Assembly: GCF_001017125.1 (NCBI RefSeq)
Contig: NZ_JXOJ01000002.1
Location: forward strand, 621,017-685,016
Reading direction: 5' to 3'
Length of the DNA stretch: 64,000 nt
From: Methanoculleus sediminis
Lineage (GTDB): Archaea > Halobacteriota > Methanomicrobia > Methanomicrobiales > Methanoculleaceae
Shown here: positions 17,722 to 26,909 of the stretch, one piece after another
How positions within the stretch are numbered: position 1 is the stretch's first letter
Layout: the number at the start of each line of letters is the position of its first letter
Made by a program: the position numbers and the translations under genes
The notes under the pieces: model-generated
Databases searched by the model: none
Seen by the model: the letters and a program-made list of their open reading frames with translations, nothing else
What the model was told of the DNA's origin: nothing

Positions 17722-19155
17722 ATGCAGAGTATAGATATGAGCACCACGATGAGTGTGCGGATGAATCATCGTGAATCGAGAGCTCTCCGGCTTGAGAATT
17801 CTGTGACCGCGAGGGCACTCCGCATCCTCCCCGCATACTCTGCTTACATTAAGACCTACGCTCTCCTCCGGGAGTCCCGGCAATGGAGCCGGGAAGAACT
17901 CGCGGCTCACCAGGCGCAGGCGCTCTCGCGCCTCCTCGACCACGCCTACGAGAACGTCCCCTACTACCGCCGGGTCTTCCGTGAGCGCGGCCTCGTCCCG
18001 GAGGACATCCGGACCCCCGACGACCTGGTGCTCCTCCCGTTCCTGACCCGCGAGGACCTCCAGAACAACCTCCCCGACCTGAAGGCCAGAAATTACCCCG
18101 ATTCCGCCTTCGAGTACGTCACCACCGGCGGCTCCACCGGGATCCCGGTCGGCTTCTACTACGAAAAAGGCGTCTCCCGGGCCCGGGAATGGGCGTTCAT
18201 GAAGACCCAGTGGGACCGCGTCGGCTACCGGTTCACCGACCGCTGCGTCGTCCTCCGGGGCTACATCGTCGGGTCGGCAAGAGACGGCGTCTTCTGGAAG
18301 AAGACCCTCTGCGGCCGGTGGCTCTTGATGTCTTCCCACCACATGACCGAAGAGACCCTGCCCGCCTACATCGACCGGATCAAGAGGTTCAAACCCCGGT
18401 TCATCCAGGCGTATCCCTCGGTGGCGACGATCCTGGCGCGGTACATGCGGGAGCACGGGGTCGAGCCGTTCCCGACCGTCAAAGCCGTCCTCTGCGGGTC
18501 GGAGAACCTCTACCCCTGGCAGCGCGACCTGCTCGAGGAGGTGTTCGGGTGCCGGGTCTTCTCCTGGTACGGCAACTCCGAGCAGACGGTGCTTGCCGGC
18601 GAGTGCGAGGAGAGCACCCACTACCACATCTTCCCCGAATACGGGATCGTCGAACTGATCGGGCAGGACGGCCGGCCCGTCCGGGGACCGGGGGCCATGG
18701 GCGAGGTGGTCACGACAAGCCTCATAAACCCCATCTGCCCCCTCATCCGATACCGCACCATGGACGTCGCGGTTCTCGGGACGGACTCCTGCACCTGCGG
18801 GCGGAGCTACCCGATGCTCGAGCGGGTCGAGGGGAGGCTCCAGGAATTCATCGTGACGAAGAACCGCCGGTTCATATCGATGACCGCGGTAAACATGCAT
18901 TCCGACATCTTCGACAACGTTGCGCAGTTCCAGTTTCACCAGGAGAAAGAGGGAGAGACCCTGCTACGGATCGTGAAAAAACCCGGATACAGCGACCGCG
19001 ACACGGAGCGCATCCTCAAGGAACTCGACAGAAAATTCGACGGCGACGTGGACGTGACCATCCGCTTCGTCGATGAGATTCCCCGCACCCAGCGCGGTAA
19101 ATACCAGTTCCTGATACAGGAACTCCCGCTGGGTCACGGGGGCATTTCGGTGTGA
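17722..19155 (+). CDS. PaaK/CapK-family adenylate-forming ligase, copy 3
   Basis: A 477-aa paralogue of the ligases at 10.9 and 12.3 kb. The region for residues 50-210 is nearly identical in DNA to copy 1 (TTGGSTGIPVGFYYEKG, RYRTMDVAV), the central YGNSEQTVLAGECE segment is shared by all three, and the C-terminal domain is its own. Several in-frame ATGs follow the first (17737, 17749, 17761), so the start is uncertain by about 13 residues. The stop is followed within a few bases by the CapA-like gene, with which it is probably co-translated. Confidence 0.85.
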   Translation: MQSIDMSTTMSVRMNHRESRALRLENSVTARALRILPAYSAYIKTYALLRESRQWSREELAAHQAQALSRLLDHAYENVPYYRRVFRERGLVPEDIRTPDDLVLLPFLTREDLQNNLPDLKARNYPDSAFEYVTTGGSTGIPVGFYYEKGVSRAREWAFMKTQWDRVGYRFTDRCVVLRGYIVGSARDGVFWKKTLCGRWLLMSSHHMTEETLPAYIDRIKRFKPRFIQAYPSVATILARYMREHGVEPFPTVKAVLCGSENLYPWQRDLLEEVFGCRVFSWYGNSEQTVLAGECEESTHYHIFPEYGIVELIGQDGRPVRGPGAMGEVVTTSLINPICPLIRYRTMDVAVLGTDSCTCGRSYPMLERVEGRLQEFIVTKNRRFISMTAVNMHSDIFDNVAQFQFHQEKEGETLLRIVKKPGYSDRDTERILKELDRKFDGDVDVTIRFVDEIPRTQRGKYQFLIQELPLGHGGISV

Positions 19156-19160
19156 GAACC

Positions 19161-20270
19161 ATGCGAAAACTCAGGTTAATTGCAGTAGGAGACATATGGG
19201 TTCGGACGGCGAACTATCAATACCCGTTCGGGAGGGTCAGTCATCTTCTCGAGAGTAAGGACGTCCTCTTCGGGAACCTGGAGACCACCCTCTCGGATAC
19301 GGGAGAACCGGCAGAGAAGCACCACGTGATCTTCACATGCCCGGATTCGGCCCGGCACCTGAAGGAGGCCGGGTTCGACGTCATGAGCGTTGCAAACAAC
19401 CACTCCGGCGACCTCGGTGTCGAGGGATTCAAGAACACCCTGAACGCACTCGAGAGACGGGGTATTCTCGCCATCGGCGGATCGGCGACCGAAGATCGGC
19501 AGGAACCGATCATCCTCGAGAGGAACGGTATCTCGATCGGGTTTGCGGGCTATACGATCGGCAAACTCGCCATATCGCGTGAGGTCTCGGTCAACCGGCT
19601 GGTCGAGGAGGACATCCTCAAGGATATCGCATCTCTCAAAGGCCGGTGCGACCATATTGCCGTCTCGCTGCACTGGGGGACGGAGATGGCCTACTACCCG
19701 TCTCCCGAGCAGATCGACCTCGCCCACCGGCTCATCGATGCGGGGGCCACCCTGATCCTCGGGCATCACCCCCACACCATGCAGGCGATCGAACGCTACC
19801 ACGGGGGGCTCATCGCCTATTCGCTCGGCATGTTCCAGTTCGAGCCGCGCTGGCCCCACAACATCTCGCGGGAGGCGATCATGCTCTCGGTCGACCTGCA
19901 GAAGAACGGCGTCGTCGGGACGCATGAGACGGCGCCGCTCATCATCGACGACGACTTCATACCCCGTCCCGCAGAGGGTCCGATGGGTGAGGAGATCCTG
20001 AACTTTCTATCCGAGATCTCGCGTCCGGTCGCCGAAGGCAGGCTCACCAGGGCAAGGTGGTTTGAGGAGATCGCGCCGGTCTACATGAAGATGAACCTCG
20101 AGAGTTACCGTTACCGGATACGCCGCAAAGGTCTCTTCCCGCTCCTGGAGATGGGAGCCTGGTTCTTCACGCCGTTCTGCCTGAAATGCTGCGCCGGCCT
20201 GGTACGGCGGTTATTTCGCCCGGAAATGGCGCGCAGGAGGCGTGCCCCCGGACAGAACGCCGGGAACTGA
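19161..20270 (+). CDS. CapA-family metallophosphoesterase-like protein (poly-gamma-glutamate capsule type)
   Basis: A 369-aa protein of the CapA/PgsA family. Metal-site motifs are in order: VGDIWV at the N-terminus, FGNLETTLSD, ANNHSGDLG, SLHWGTEMAYYP and LGHHPHTMQ. CapA is needed to make or anchor poly-gamma-glutamate in bacteria, and the family has a calcineurin-like phosphoesterase fold. There is no signal peptide. The C-terminal 70 or so residues contain a hydrophobic stretch (LLEMGAWFFTPFCLKCCAGLV) that may be a membrane contact. A GTG at 19152 overlapping the ligase stop is an alternative start. Its position after a CapK-like ligase supports a capsule-like polymer. Confidence 0.85.
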   Translation: MRKLRLIAVGDIWVRTANYQYPFGRVSHLLESKDVLFGNLETTLSDTGEPAEKHHVIFTCPDSARHLKEAGFDVMSVANNHSGDLGVEGFKNTLNALERRGILAIGGSATEDRQEPIILERNGISIGFAGYTIGKLAISREVSVNRLVEEDILKDIASLKGRCDHIAVSLHWGTEMAYYPSPEQIDLAHRLIDAGATLILGHHPHTMQAIERYHGGLIAYSLGMFQFEPRWPHNISREAIMLSVDLQKNGVVGTHETAPLIIDDDFIPRPAEGPMGEEILNFLSEISRPVAEGRLTRARWFEEIAPVYMKMNLESYRYRIRRKGLFPLLEMGAWFFTPFCLKCCAGLVRRLFRPEMARRRRAPGQNAGN

Positions 20271-20454
20271 ACGAAGGTGAATGCCGGGGCACGCGAGAGT
20301 CCGGTTCAACCGGACCCCGTCCCCGGCCCGTTCTTCGACGCATTCTTCATTCCGACCGGCCATTCCCCGGGAAGGCCGCCGGGGGCCCGGGAGCCGGATC
20401 GCAAAACCCTCATTACAATTGATGACAAATATAAACGCGAGGAGTGTAACCAAT

Positions 20455-21336
20455 TTGTCAGCGATTCCAAAGGAGGAGTATCTCTATAAGTGCACGTCCG
20501 CCTGCGCGGGGTGCAGCTCTTCCCTGTGTCTGCGTTACGTGCTCAAAGCCGCCGGACCCGACTCCGTCCTGGTCGTACCCGCCTGCTGCACCAGCGTTAT
20601 CCAGGGGATCTACCCCGGCACGGCGATGAACGTGCCCGTCTACAACGTCGCGTTCGCCGCGGCCGCAGCCTGCGCCTCCGGTATGAGCGAGGCGTTTGCG
20701 GCACTAGGAAGAGAGACCAACGTCATCGTCTACGCGGGCGACGGCGGAACGGTCGACATCGGGATTCAGGCGCTCTCCGGTGCTTTCGAGCGCGGCACCA
20801 ATTTCCTGTACATCTGCTACGACAACGAGGCATACGGCAACACCGGCATGCAGCGGTCGGGCGCAACGCCGCTCGGGGCGCGCACCACCACGACCCCCGG
20901 CGGCAAGCCCACGACCAAGAAGGATCTCGACCGGATCGTCGAGGCGCACAACCCGCCCTACATGGCGACCGCCTGCAGCGCCTACCCCCTCGATCTCTAC
21001 AAGAAGGTCCAGAAGGCACTCTCGATCGAGGGGCCCAAGTTCATCCACATCCTCGCACCGTGCCCGCCGGGGTGGCGCTACCCCACGGAGAAGACGGTCG
21101 AGATGGGGAAACTCGCCGTGAAGACCGGGACATGGATTCTCTACGAGCGCGAGTTCGGGAAACTCGCGATCAGCGGCCCGTCGAAGGCGGCGATGAAGCG
21201 GCCCGCCCCGCTCGAGGACTACATCAGGGGCCAGGGCCGGTTCAAGAACCTGAGCCCCGAGACCCTCGATCTGATGCGCCAGCAGGTGCAGCAGAACATC
21301 CAGCGGCTCTCCCGCGAGGAGGCAGGCGTATGCTGA
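20455..21336 (+). CDS. 2-oxoacid:ferredoxin oxidoreductase, beta subunit (pyruvate or 2-oxoisovalerate type)
   Basis: The thiamine-diphosphate-binding subunit (293 aa) of a four-subunit enzyme that interconverts acetyl-CoA (or a branched acyl-CoA) plus CO2 with the 2-oxoacid, using ferredoxin. It has cysteines CTSACAGCSSSLC at the N-terminus for a 4Fe-4S cluster and the TPP motif GDGGTVDIG with YDNEAYGNTG near residue 118. The TTG at 20455 has GAGGAG at good spacing. An ATG at 20422 lies within an AT-rich TATA-like tract. The beta gene leads the operon, unlike the gamma-delta-alpha-beta order of many Por operons, so substrate assignment is open. Confidence 0.88.
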   Translation: MSAIPKEEYLYKCTSACAGCSSSLCLRYVLKAAGPDSVLVVPACCTSVIQGIYPGTAMNVPVYNVAFAAAAACASGMSEAFAALGRETNVIVYAGDGGTVDIGIQALSGAFERGTNFLYICYDNEAYGNTGMQRSGATPLGARTTTTPGGKPTTKKDLDRIVEAHNPPYMATACSAYPLDLYKKVQKALSIEGPKFIHILAPCPPGWRYPTEKTVEMGKLAVKTGTWILYEREFGKLAISGPSKAAMKRPAPLEDYIRGQGRFKNLSPETLDLMRQQVQQNIQRLSREEAGVC

Positions 21337-22442
21337 CGATCGCGACCGGAAACAGGGCGGTCGCCGATGCGGTGAAGGCCGCGAAACCCGGCGTCATCGC
21401 CGCATACCCGATCACCCCCCAGACCGAGATCGTCGAGCAGATCGCCGAATACGTCACCGCCGGCGACCTCGACAGCCGCTACATCCCGGTGGAGAGCGAG
21501 CACTCGGCGATGGCGGCCTGCATCGGGGCGAGCGTCGGGGGCGTTCGGACGTTCACGGCGACGAGTTCCCACGGCCTCCTCTACATGCACGAGATGGTCC
21601 ACTGGGCCGCGGGCGCCCGTCTCCCCATCGTCATGGCGAACGTCAACCGGGCCCTCGGGCCCGGATGGAACACCTGGGCGGAGCATACCGACGCCTTCTC
21701 CCAGCGCGACACGGGCTGGCTGCAGGTCTTCGTGGGCACCGTCCAGGAGGCCTACGACGCCACCCTGATGGCGTTCAAGATCGCCGAGGACGAGAGGGTT
21801 CTTCTTCCCGTGATGGTCAACCTGGACGGGTTCACGCTCAGCCACATCACGCAGTCGCTCGATACGGTGGAACTCGGCGACTTCCTGCCTCCCTTCCGCC
21901 TCCCGCACGCCATCGACACGTCAAACCCCCTCGGCTACGGGCCCATGACCGGCCCGGCCGACTACTTCCGGTTCCGGTGGGACATCGAGCGCTCGATGCG
22001 CGACGCCCGGGGCGTGATTACGGAGGTCGAGCGTGAGTTTGCAGAGCGGTTCGGCCGCTCCTACGGCCCCACGGAGGAGTACCGGTGCGAGGACGCCGAC
22101 GTCGTCGTCGTCGCGATGGGAACCCTCGGCAAGGAGGCGGAGGTGGCGATCGACCGCCTCCGCGACGAAGGGGTCAGGGCCGGTTCCATGCGCCTGCGCT
22201 GGTTCCGCCCCTTCCCGGACCTCGACCTCTCCGGGCGGGACGTCGTGGTGATCGACCGCGACTACTCCTTCGGCTTCGGCGGCGTGGTGGCGCATTCCCT
22301 CAAATCAAAGACCGGCATCGAGCCTTACAGCGTGATCGCCGGCCTCGGCGGCCAGGAGGTCACCTACAACGATATCGCGGATTTTGTCCGGAACCGCCAT
22401 CCGGGAAAAGAGATGTGGTTCGGGGTGAGCGACCATGTATGA
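21330..22442 (+). CDS. 2-oxoacid:ferredoxin oxidoreductase, alpha subunit (PorA/VorA type)
   Basis: The 370-aa catalytic partner of the beta subunit, carrying the pyrimidine-binding domain and the Rossmann-like C-terminal domain. PorA-type signatures are AYPITPQTEIVEQIAEY at the N-terminus, VESEHSAMAACIGAS, TATSSHGLLYMHEM, SQRDTGWLQVF and LPVMVNLDGFTLSH. The first 7 nt overlap the beta gene and the last 8 nt overlap the gamma gene. In autotrophic or mixotrophic methanogens such enzymes make pyruvate or branched 2-oxoacids for biosynthesis. Confidence 0.9.
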   Translation: MLTIATGNRAVADAVKAAKPGVIAAYPITPQTEIVEQIAEYVTAGDLDSRYIPVESEHSAMAACIGASVGGVRTFTATSSHGLLYMHEMVHWAAGARLPIVMANVNRALGPGWNTWAEHTDAFSQRDTGWLQVFVGTVQEAYDATLMAFKIAEDERVLLPVMVNLDGFTLSHITQSLDTVELGDFLPPFRLPHAIDTSNPLGYGPMTGPADYFRFRWDIERSMRDARGVITEVEREFAERFGRSYGPTEEYRCEDADVVVVAMGTLGKEAEVAIDRLRDEGVRAGSMRLRWFRPFPDLDLSGRDVVVIDRDYSFGFGGVVAHSLKSKTGIEPYSVIAGLGGQEVTYNDIADFVRNRHPGKEMWFGVSDHV

Positions 22443-22962
22443 GATCAGGATCCACTCCCGGGGCGGGCAGGGCGGTGTCACCGCCGCGAAACTCCTCGCC
22501 CTCGCGGCGTTCAGGGACGGCAAGCACGCAACCGCCTGCCCGTTCTACGGGGCGGAGCGGCGCGGGGCGCCGGTCGTCTCGTTCGTCCGGATCGACGACG
22601 AACCGATCAAGGTGTACAGCCAGATCCATGAGCCGGATCTCGTGATCGTCCTCGATACGAGCATCATGGATGTGGTGGACGTCCTGGACGGCCTCAAGGC
22701 CGACGGCACGGTTCTCTTAAACAGCGCACACCCGGTTGCCGGGTGCAACGGAACCTGCCGTCACGTCGACCTGACCGGGATCGCGCTTGCACAGAACCTG
22801 GTGGTCGCGGGAAGCCCCATCCTGAACACCCCGGTGCTCGGGGCGCTCGCGAAGGTGGGCATCGTCACCCTCCCGTCGGCACTGCAGGCGATCCGCGAGA
22901 TGTTTAGCGACGAGCGGAACGTGAAAGCTGCCGAGGCGGCGTACGAGGAGCTGAAAATATGA
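22435..22962 (+). CDS. 2-oxoacid:ferredoxin oxidoreductase, gamma subunit
   Basis: A 175-aa gamma subunit. It begins EIRIHSRGGQGGVTAAKLLA, the family hallmark, and continues with FYGAERRGAPVVSFVRID. It ends with the ALGALAKVGIVTLPSALQAI segment. It overlaps the alpha gene at its 5' end and the ferredoxin gene at its 3' end (ATGA), so the four subunits are made in a coupled series. Confidence 0.93.
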   Translation: MYEIRIHSRGGQGGVTAAKLLALAAFRDGKHATACPFYGAERRGAPVVSFVRIDDEPIKVYSQIHEPDLVIVLDTSIMDVVDVLDGLKADGTVLLNSAHPVAGCNGTCRHVDLTGIALAQNLVVAGSPILNTPVLGALAKVGIVTLPSALQAIREMFSDERNVKAAEAAYEELKI

Positions 22963-23204
22963 GAGAGAGACTTGCGCTCAGCAGGCCGAAGGAGGCCGCG
23001 TCGGGGAAGACCGGGACGTGGCGGACGTTCCGGCCGGTTGTGGATAAGGAGACGTGCAACGCCTGCGGCCTCTGCGCCCAGTACTGCCCGGACGGGGTCA
23101 TCGACGAGGAACTGAACATCGACCTCGACTACTGCAAGGGGTGCGGCATCTGCGCGAACGAGTGCCCGAAAGAGGCGATCACCATGGTTCGCGAGGAGCG
23201 CTGA
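22959..23204 (+). CDS. 2-oxoacid:ferredoxin oxidoreductase, delta subunit (2x4Fe-4S ferredoxin)
   Basis: An 81-aa ferredoxin-like subunit with two CxxCxxCxxxCP clusters (CNACGLCAQYCP near residue 32 and CKGCGICANECP near residue 58), which carry electrons from the TPP site to soluble ferredoxin. Its 3' end overlaps by 26 nt the 3' end of a convergent zinc-ribbon gene. Confidence 0.93.
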   Translation: MRERLALSRPKEAASGKTGTWRTFRPVVDKETCNACGLCAQYCPDGVIDEELNIDLDYCKGCGICANECPKEAITMVREER

Positions 23205-23568
23205 CCTCCTCGTCGATAGGGCTTTTCGCCATATACTCCAGGTTGAACCGGTAGAAGTGCGCATAACCGCAGTTGCGGCACCGGGTCGTGAAGTGGTTGC
23301 ACCCGATCGCGAGGTCGTGCGGGCCCGCGACTCCGCAATTTTTGCATCGTCCGTCGGCCTCGAGGGTCCAGAGATCGTAACGCCCGATCGGCGTGCAGGT
23401 TCCGACCGCCCCGGTGCTCTCGAACCGCGGGATGAATATCCGGGTCGCCCCGCAGGCAGAGCAGATCACCTGCGCCTGCGCCGAGACCGCTTTTATGATC
23501 TGGTCGACATCCTCGCCGCAGTGGTAACAGCGGGTGCGGTGCCGGGTGAAGATGAACCGCTCGCTCAT
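23179..23568 (-). CDS. Zinc-ribbon protein of unknown function
   Basis: A 129-aa protein with three CxxC pairs plus others: CYHCGED at the N-terminus, ICSACGATRIF near residue 36, RCKNCGVAG near residue 74 and RCRNCGYAHF near residue 96. The arrangement suggests two four-cysteine zinc ribbons. No catalytic domain is visible. The gene is convergent with, and overlaps, the ferredoxin subunit gene. A role in nucleic acid or protein binding is possible, but not shown. Confidence 0.75.
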   Translation of the reverse strand: MSERFIFTRHRTRCYHCGEDVDQIIKAVSAQAQVICSACGATRIFIPRFESTGAVGTCTPIGRYDLWTLEADGRCKNCGVAGPHDLAIGCNHFTTRCRNCGYAHFYRFNLEYMAKSPIDEEVSAPREPW

Positions 23569-23728
23569 GCATGATACTTGAGGAGCGCAAGATAAAACCT
23601 CCGTCCCGGAGTGCGGGCGGCCCTACTCCGGGACGGCAGGTTGGTGCCGCTCCCGGGCCGGGTCACGGGCGGGAGGCAAACGTTAAATAGCACCCCCGCA
23701 CCTCTGTTGCCGAATAGGAGGTTATGAG

Positions 23729-24031
23729 ATGGCAGCGTTGAGAGTCGCACCCTATGTCTGCGCTTACTCGGATGAGAACGAAGAGAACCTTCACATCGAG
23801 ATCGAGCTACCCGGGGTCGATAAGAAGGACATCACGTTCAAGATGCAGGAGACCAGTTTCTCCATCGATGCAACCCGCGGCGACGTACGCTACGTCGGCA
23901 CCTACGCGATCGGCTGTCCGGTCGACACCAACAGGGCGAAGGCGACATTCCGAAACGGCCTGCTGGCCGTGGATGTCCCCTACATGCAGCCGGCCGCGGA
24001 GGAGACGAAGGAGATCCCCATCGCGGAGTGA
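23729..24031 (+). CDS. Hsp20/alpha-crystallin small heat-shock protein
   Basis: A 100-aa single-domain sHsp. The alpha-crystallin core shows ELPGVDKKDITFKM and, near the end, ATFRNGLLAVDVPY (family A-x-x-x-n-G-v-L). The C-terminal EIPIAE holds the IxI anchor used to form oligomers. The N-terminal arm is very short. AGGAGGT precedes the ATG at good spacing, and a TTAAAT promoter element is near 23681-23688. It is followed by a palindrome and a T6 run. Confidence 0.9.
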   Translation: MAALRVAPYVCAYSDENEENLHIEIELPGVDKKDITFKMQETSFSIDATRGDVRYVGTYAIGCPVDTNRAKATFRNGLLAVDVPYMQPAAEETKEIPIAE

Positions 24032-24059
24032 AGGGCCCTTCGAGGCAGATCTCTTTTTT
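24031..24059 (+). terminator. Terminator after hsp20
   Basis: The perfect palindrome AAGGGCCCTT (24031-24040) is followed by a T6 run at 24054-24059. Confidence 0.5.
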
Positions 24060-24137
24060 ACCGCCGGGTGCCCTGCGCCCCGATAGCGGGAGGGGGCCGT
24101 CCGCACCCCGCGACCGCTCCGTCCGCCGGGAGGAGTC

Positions 24138-24148
24138 ACCTTTATTAG
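24138..24148 (+). promoter_or_regulatory. TATA box of the DUF255 gene
   Basis: ACCTTTATTAG is centred about 27 nt before the ATG at 24171. The transcript would be leaderless or have a 1-3 nt leader. Confidence 0.45.
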
Positions 24149-24170
24149 CCAGCATCCGCACGTCAGGGAT

Positions 24171-26336
24171 ATGAACCCGGCACGCGGATACGACCCGGAA
24201 GCACCGGAAGCCCCGGTGCGGGAGGAATCGCCACCGAACCGGCTGATCAACGAACAGAGCCCTTACCTCCTCCAGCACGCCCATAACCCCGTCGACTGGT
24301 ATCCCTGGGGGGAGGAAGCGTTTTCACGGGCGCGGGAGGAGGGAAAACCGATATTCCTCTCCATCGGCTACTCGGCCTGCCACTGGTGCCACGTCATGGA
24401 AGAAGAATCGTTTGCCGACCCGCAGGTCGCGAAACTCTTAAACGACGTCTTCGTCTGTATCAAGGTGGATCGCGAGGAGCGGCCGGATATCGACCAGGTC
24501 TACATGGCGGCCGCCCACGCGCTGACCGGTGCCGGAGGATGGCCGCTCACCATTCTGATGACCGCCGACAAAAAACCCTTCTTTGCGGCGAGTTACATCC
24601 CCAAGGAGAGCCGCTACGGGATGACCGGCCTTCTGGATCTCATCCCCCGGATCAGTAAGGTCTGGCAGAACCAGCGGCAGGAACTCGAGAACGCCGGCGA
24701 CCAGGTCATCCAGGCGCTGCAGGGCGCGGCGAGAACCCCGACGGAGGAGGGCGAACCCGGCGAGGCGGTTCTCGACGAGGCCTATAACACCTTCTTCCGG
24801 GTCTTCGACGGGGAGAACGGGGGGTTCGGGGATGCGCCCAAGTTCCCGGCCCCGCACAACCTCATATTCCTGCTCCGGTACGGGAACCGGACGGGGAAGG
24901 AGCCGGCATACACGATGGTCGAGAAGACGCTCCATGCCATGCGCCGTGGCGGGATCTTCGACCAGATCGGCCACGGGTTCCACCGCTACTCGACGGACGC
25001 GGAGTGGTTCGTCCCGCACTTCGAGAAGATGCTCTACGACCAGGCACTCCTCGTCTTGGCATACACGGAGGCTCACCTCGCGACAGGGAGAGAAGAGTTC
25101 GCGAGAATCGCCCGGGAGACGATCGCCTACGTCCTGCGGGACATGGCCGATCCGGGCGGAGGCTTCTACTCGGCGGAGGACGCCGACAGCGAGGGGGAGG
25201 AGGGGAAGTTCTACCTCTGGACGAAGGACGAGATCCTCGGCGTTCTCGGGGAAGAGGACGGCGAACGGTTTTCGCGGATCTTCAACGTCACGGAGCCCGG
25301 GAACTACCGGGAGCAGCCCGGAGGGAAGAGGACGGGCAGAAACGTCCTCCGCCTGCGCCGGCCTCTCGCATCCTGGGCGCACGAGTTCGAAACCTCGGAG
25401 GACGATCTGGTGTGGTTCGTGGAGGAGGGGCGGCAGAAACTCCTTGCGGCCCGCGAGCGGCGTGTCCGCCCGGGAAAGGACGACAAGATCCTCGCCGACT
25501 GGAACGCCCTCATGATCGCCGCCCTCGCGAGAGCGGCCCGGGTCTTCGACGATCCGGACTACCTGGCGGCGGCGGAGAAGGCGGCCGCGTTCGTCCTCAC
25601 GAATCTTCGCGGGCAGGACGGGCGGCTCCTCCACCGCTACCGGGGCGGCGAGGCCGGCCTCGCGGCAACCCTCGACGACTACGCGTTCATGATCTGGGCG
25701 CTCATCGAGGTCTACGAGGCGTCGTTTGTCCCCGGTCACCTCAAGACCGCCGTCGACCTCTCCCGGGACCTCATCGCCCGTTACTGGGACTGCAACCAGG
25801 GGGGGTTCTTCTTCGTGCCGGACGATGCAGACGTCCCCGTCCGACAGAAACCGGTCTACGACGGGGCAATCCCTTCCGGCAACAGCGTGGCCATGTACGC
25901 CCTCTTCGTCCTCGGGCGGATGACGGCGAACCTCGAACTCGAGGAGACGGCGGAGCGGATACGACGCGTCTTTGCCGGAACCGTCAGCGAATCTCCTACC
26001 GCCTGCTCCCACTTCCTCACCGGTCTCGAGTTCATGCTGGGGCCGAACTTCGAGGTGATCATATCCGGCGTTCCGGGCGCGGAGGATACGAAAGCGATGA
26101 TCGGCGCCATCCGGTCGCACTACGCGCCCGACGCCGTCATCATCTTCCGTCCTTCCAACGAAGAGGAGCCGGAGATCGTGGAGGTGGCCGGGTTCACCCG
26201 CGACATCGTGATGATCGAGGAGAAGGCGACGGCATACGTCTGCACCAACTACGCCTGCGACATCCCGACGACCGATCCCGACGAGATGGTGCGGCTCGTG
26301 AGAACGACCGGACGGCCGTCGGAGCCGATCGCCTGA
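24171..26336 (+). CDS. Thioredoxin-fold DUF255 protein (YyaL/SSP411 family)
   Basis: A 721-aa member of the YyaL/spermatogenesis-associated protein 20 family. It has an N-terminal thioredoxin-like domain with the signature [14 protein letters not shown] (about residues 70-83, CxxC in CHWC) and [14 protein letters not shown] large alpha/alpha-toroid domain, related to AGE-type enzymes, follows. The molecular function is not established, and redox or sugar-related roles have been suggested for relatives. Length and motif content are normal. It is followed after 16 nt by an osmC-like gene, making a small redox-themed operon. Confidence 0.9.
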   Translation: MNPARGYDPEAPEAPVREESPPNRLINEQSPYLLQHAHNPVDWYPWGEEAFSRAREEGKPIFLSIGYSACHWCHVMEEESFADPQVAKLLNDVFVCIKVDREERPDIDQVYMAAAHALTGAGGWPLTILMTADKKPFFAASYIPKESRYGMTGLLDLIPRISKVWQNQRQELENAGDQVIQALQGAARTPTEEGEPGEAVLDEAYNTFFRVFDGENGGFGDAPKFPAPHNLIFLLRYGNRTGKEPAYTMVEKTLHAMRRGGIFDQIGHGFHRYSTDAEWFVPHFEKMLYDQALLVLAYTEAHLATGREEFARIARETIAYVLRDMADPGGGFYSAEDADSEGEEGKFYLWTKDEILGVLGEEDGERFSRIFNVTEPGNYREQPGGKRTGRNVLRLRRPLASWAHEFETSEDDLVWFVEEGRQKLLAARERRVRPGKDDKILADWNALMIAALARAARVFDDPDYLAAAEKAAAFVLTNLRGQDGRLLHRYRGGEAGLAATLDDYAFMIWALIEVYEASFVPGHLKTAVDLSRDLIARYWDCNQGGFFFVPDDADVPVRQKPVYDGAIPSGNSVAMYALFVLGRMTANLELEETAERIRRVFAGTVSESPTACSHFLTGLEFMLGPNFEVIISGVPGAEDTKAMIGAIRSHYAPDAVIIFRPSNEEEPEIVEVAGFTRDIVMIEEKATAYVCTNYACDIPTTDPDEMVRLVRTTGRPSEPIA

Positions 26337-26352
26337 CTTCAGGGGGTACACC

Positions 26353-26895
26353 ATGATCGGGCGAAACGGGGTCGATATGGAGCGGGTGAACGCTCTTAAG
26401 AAGGTGATGCAGGAGGATCCGGCAGCGGGCAGCAAGACCATTTCCGCCATCACGAGCTGGAACGGCGGTGCCCACTCCACCACGATCGTCCGGAACTTCG
26501 CTGTCCCGGCCGACGAACCGGCCGTCCTCGGCGGAACCGACCGCGGGCCAGGCCCGACGGAACTGATGCTGACGGGACTTTCCGCCTGCATCGCGACCGG
26601 GATCGCCTACAGCGCGGCGGAAGACGGGATCGAGGTCGATTCGATCGAGATCGATGTTGCGGGCGACCTCGATCTCGGCGGGTTCCTCAATATCGGCGAT
26701 CTTCGACCGGGACTGGCGGAGATCCGCCTGACCGTCCGGGTGGATGCCGACGCGCCGCGGGAGACGATCGAAGAACTCGTGAACCACGGCTACCGGCGCT
26801 CGCCGGTCGCGGCATCGCTCGAGGGCAGGGTGCCGGTCAGGATCTGTATCGGGGGGGAGGAGGCGGCGCTCTCTGAACCCCGATCCGGGGCCTGA
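26353..26895 (+). CDS. OsmC-family protein
   Basis: A 180-aa OsmC-fold protein. OsmC/Ohr proteins reduce organic peroxides with a pair of cysteines. The first cysteine is present in LTGLSACIATGIAY (about residue 79). The usual second one in a C-P-V motif is replaced here (YRRSPVAASL), so classical two-cysteine peroxidase activity is doubtful. YhfA-like OsmC relatives also vary. It lies just after the DUF255 gene and converges with the rhodanese gene 14 nt later. Confidence 0.82.
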   Translation: MIGRNGVDMERVNALKKVMQEDPAAGSKTISAITSWNGGAHSTTIVRNFAVPADEPAVLGGTDRGPGPTELMLTGLSACIATGIAYSAAEDGIEVDSIEIDVAGDLDLGGFLNIGDLRPGLAEIRLTVRVDADAPRETIEELVNHGYRRSPVAASLEGRVPVRICIGGEEAALSEPRSGA

Positions 26896-26909
26896 TCACG
26901 TCCCCGCCT

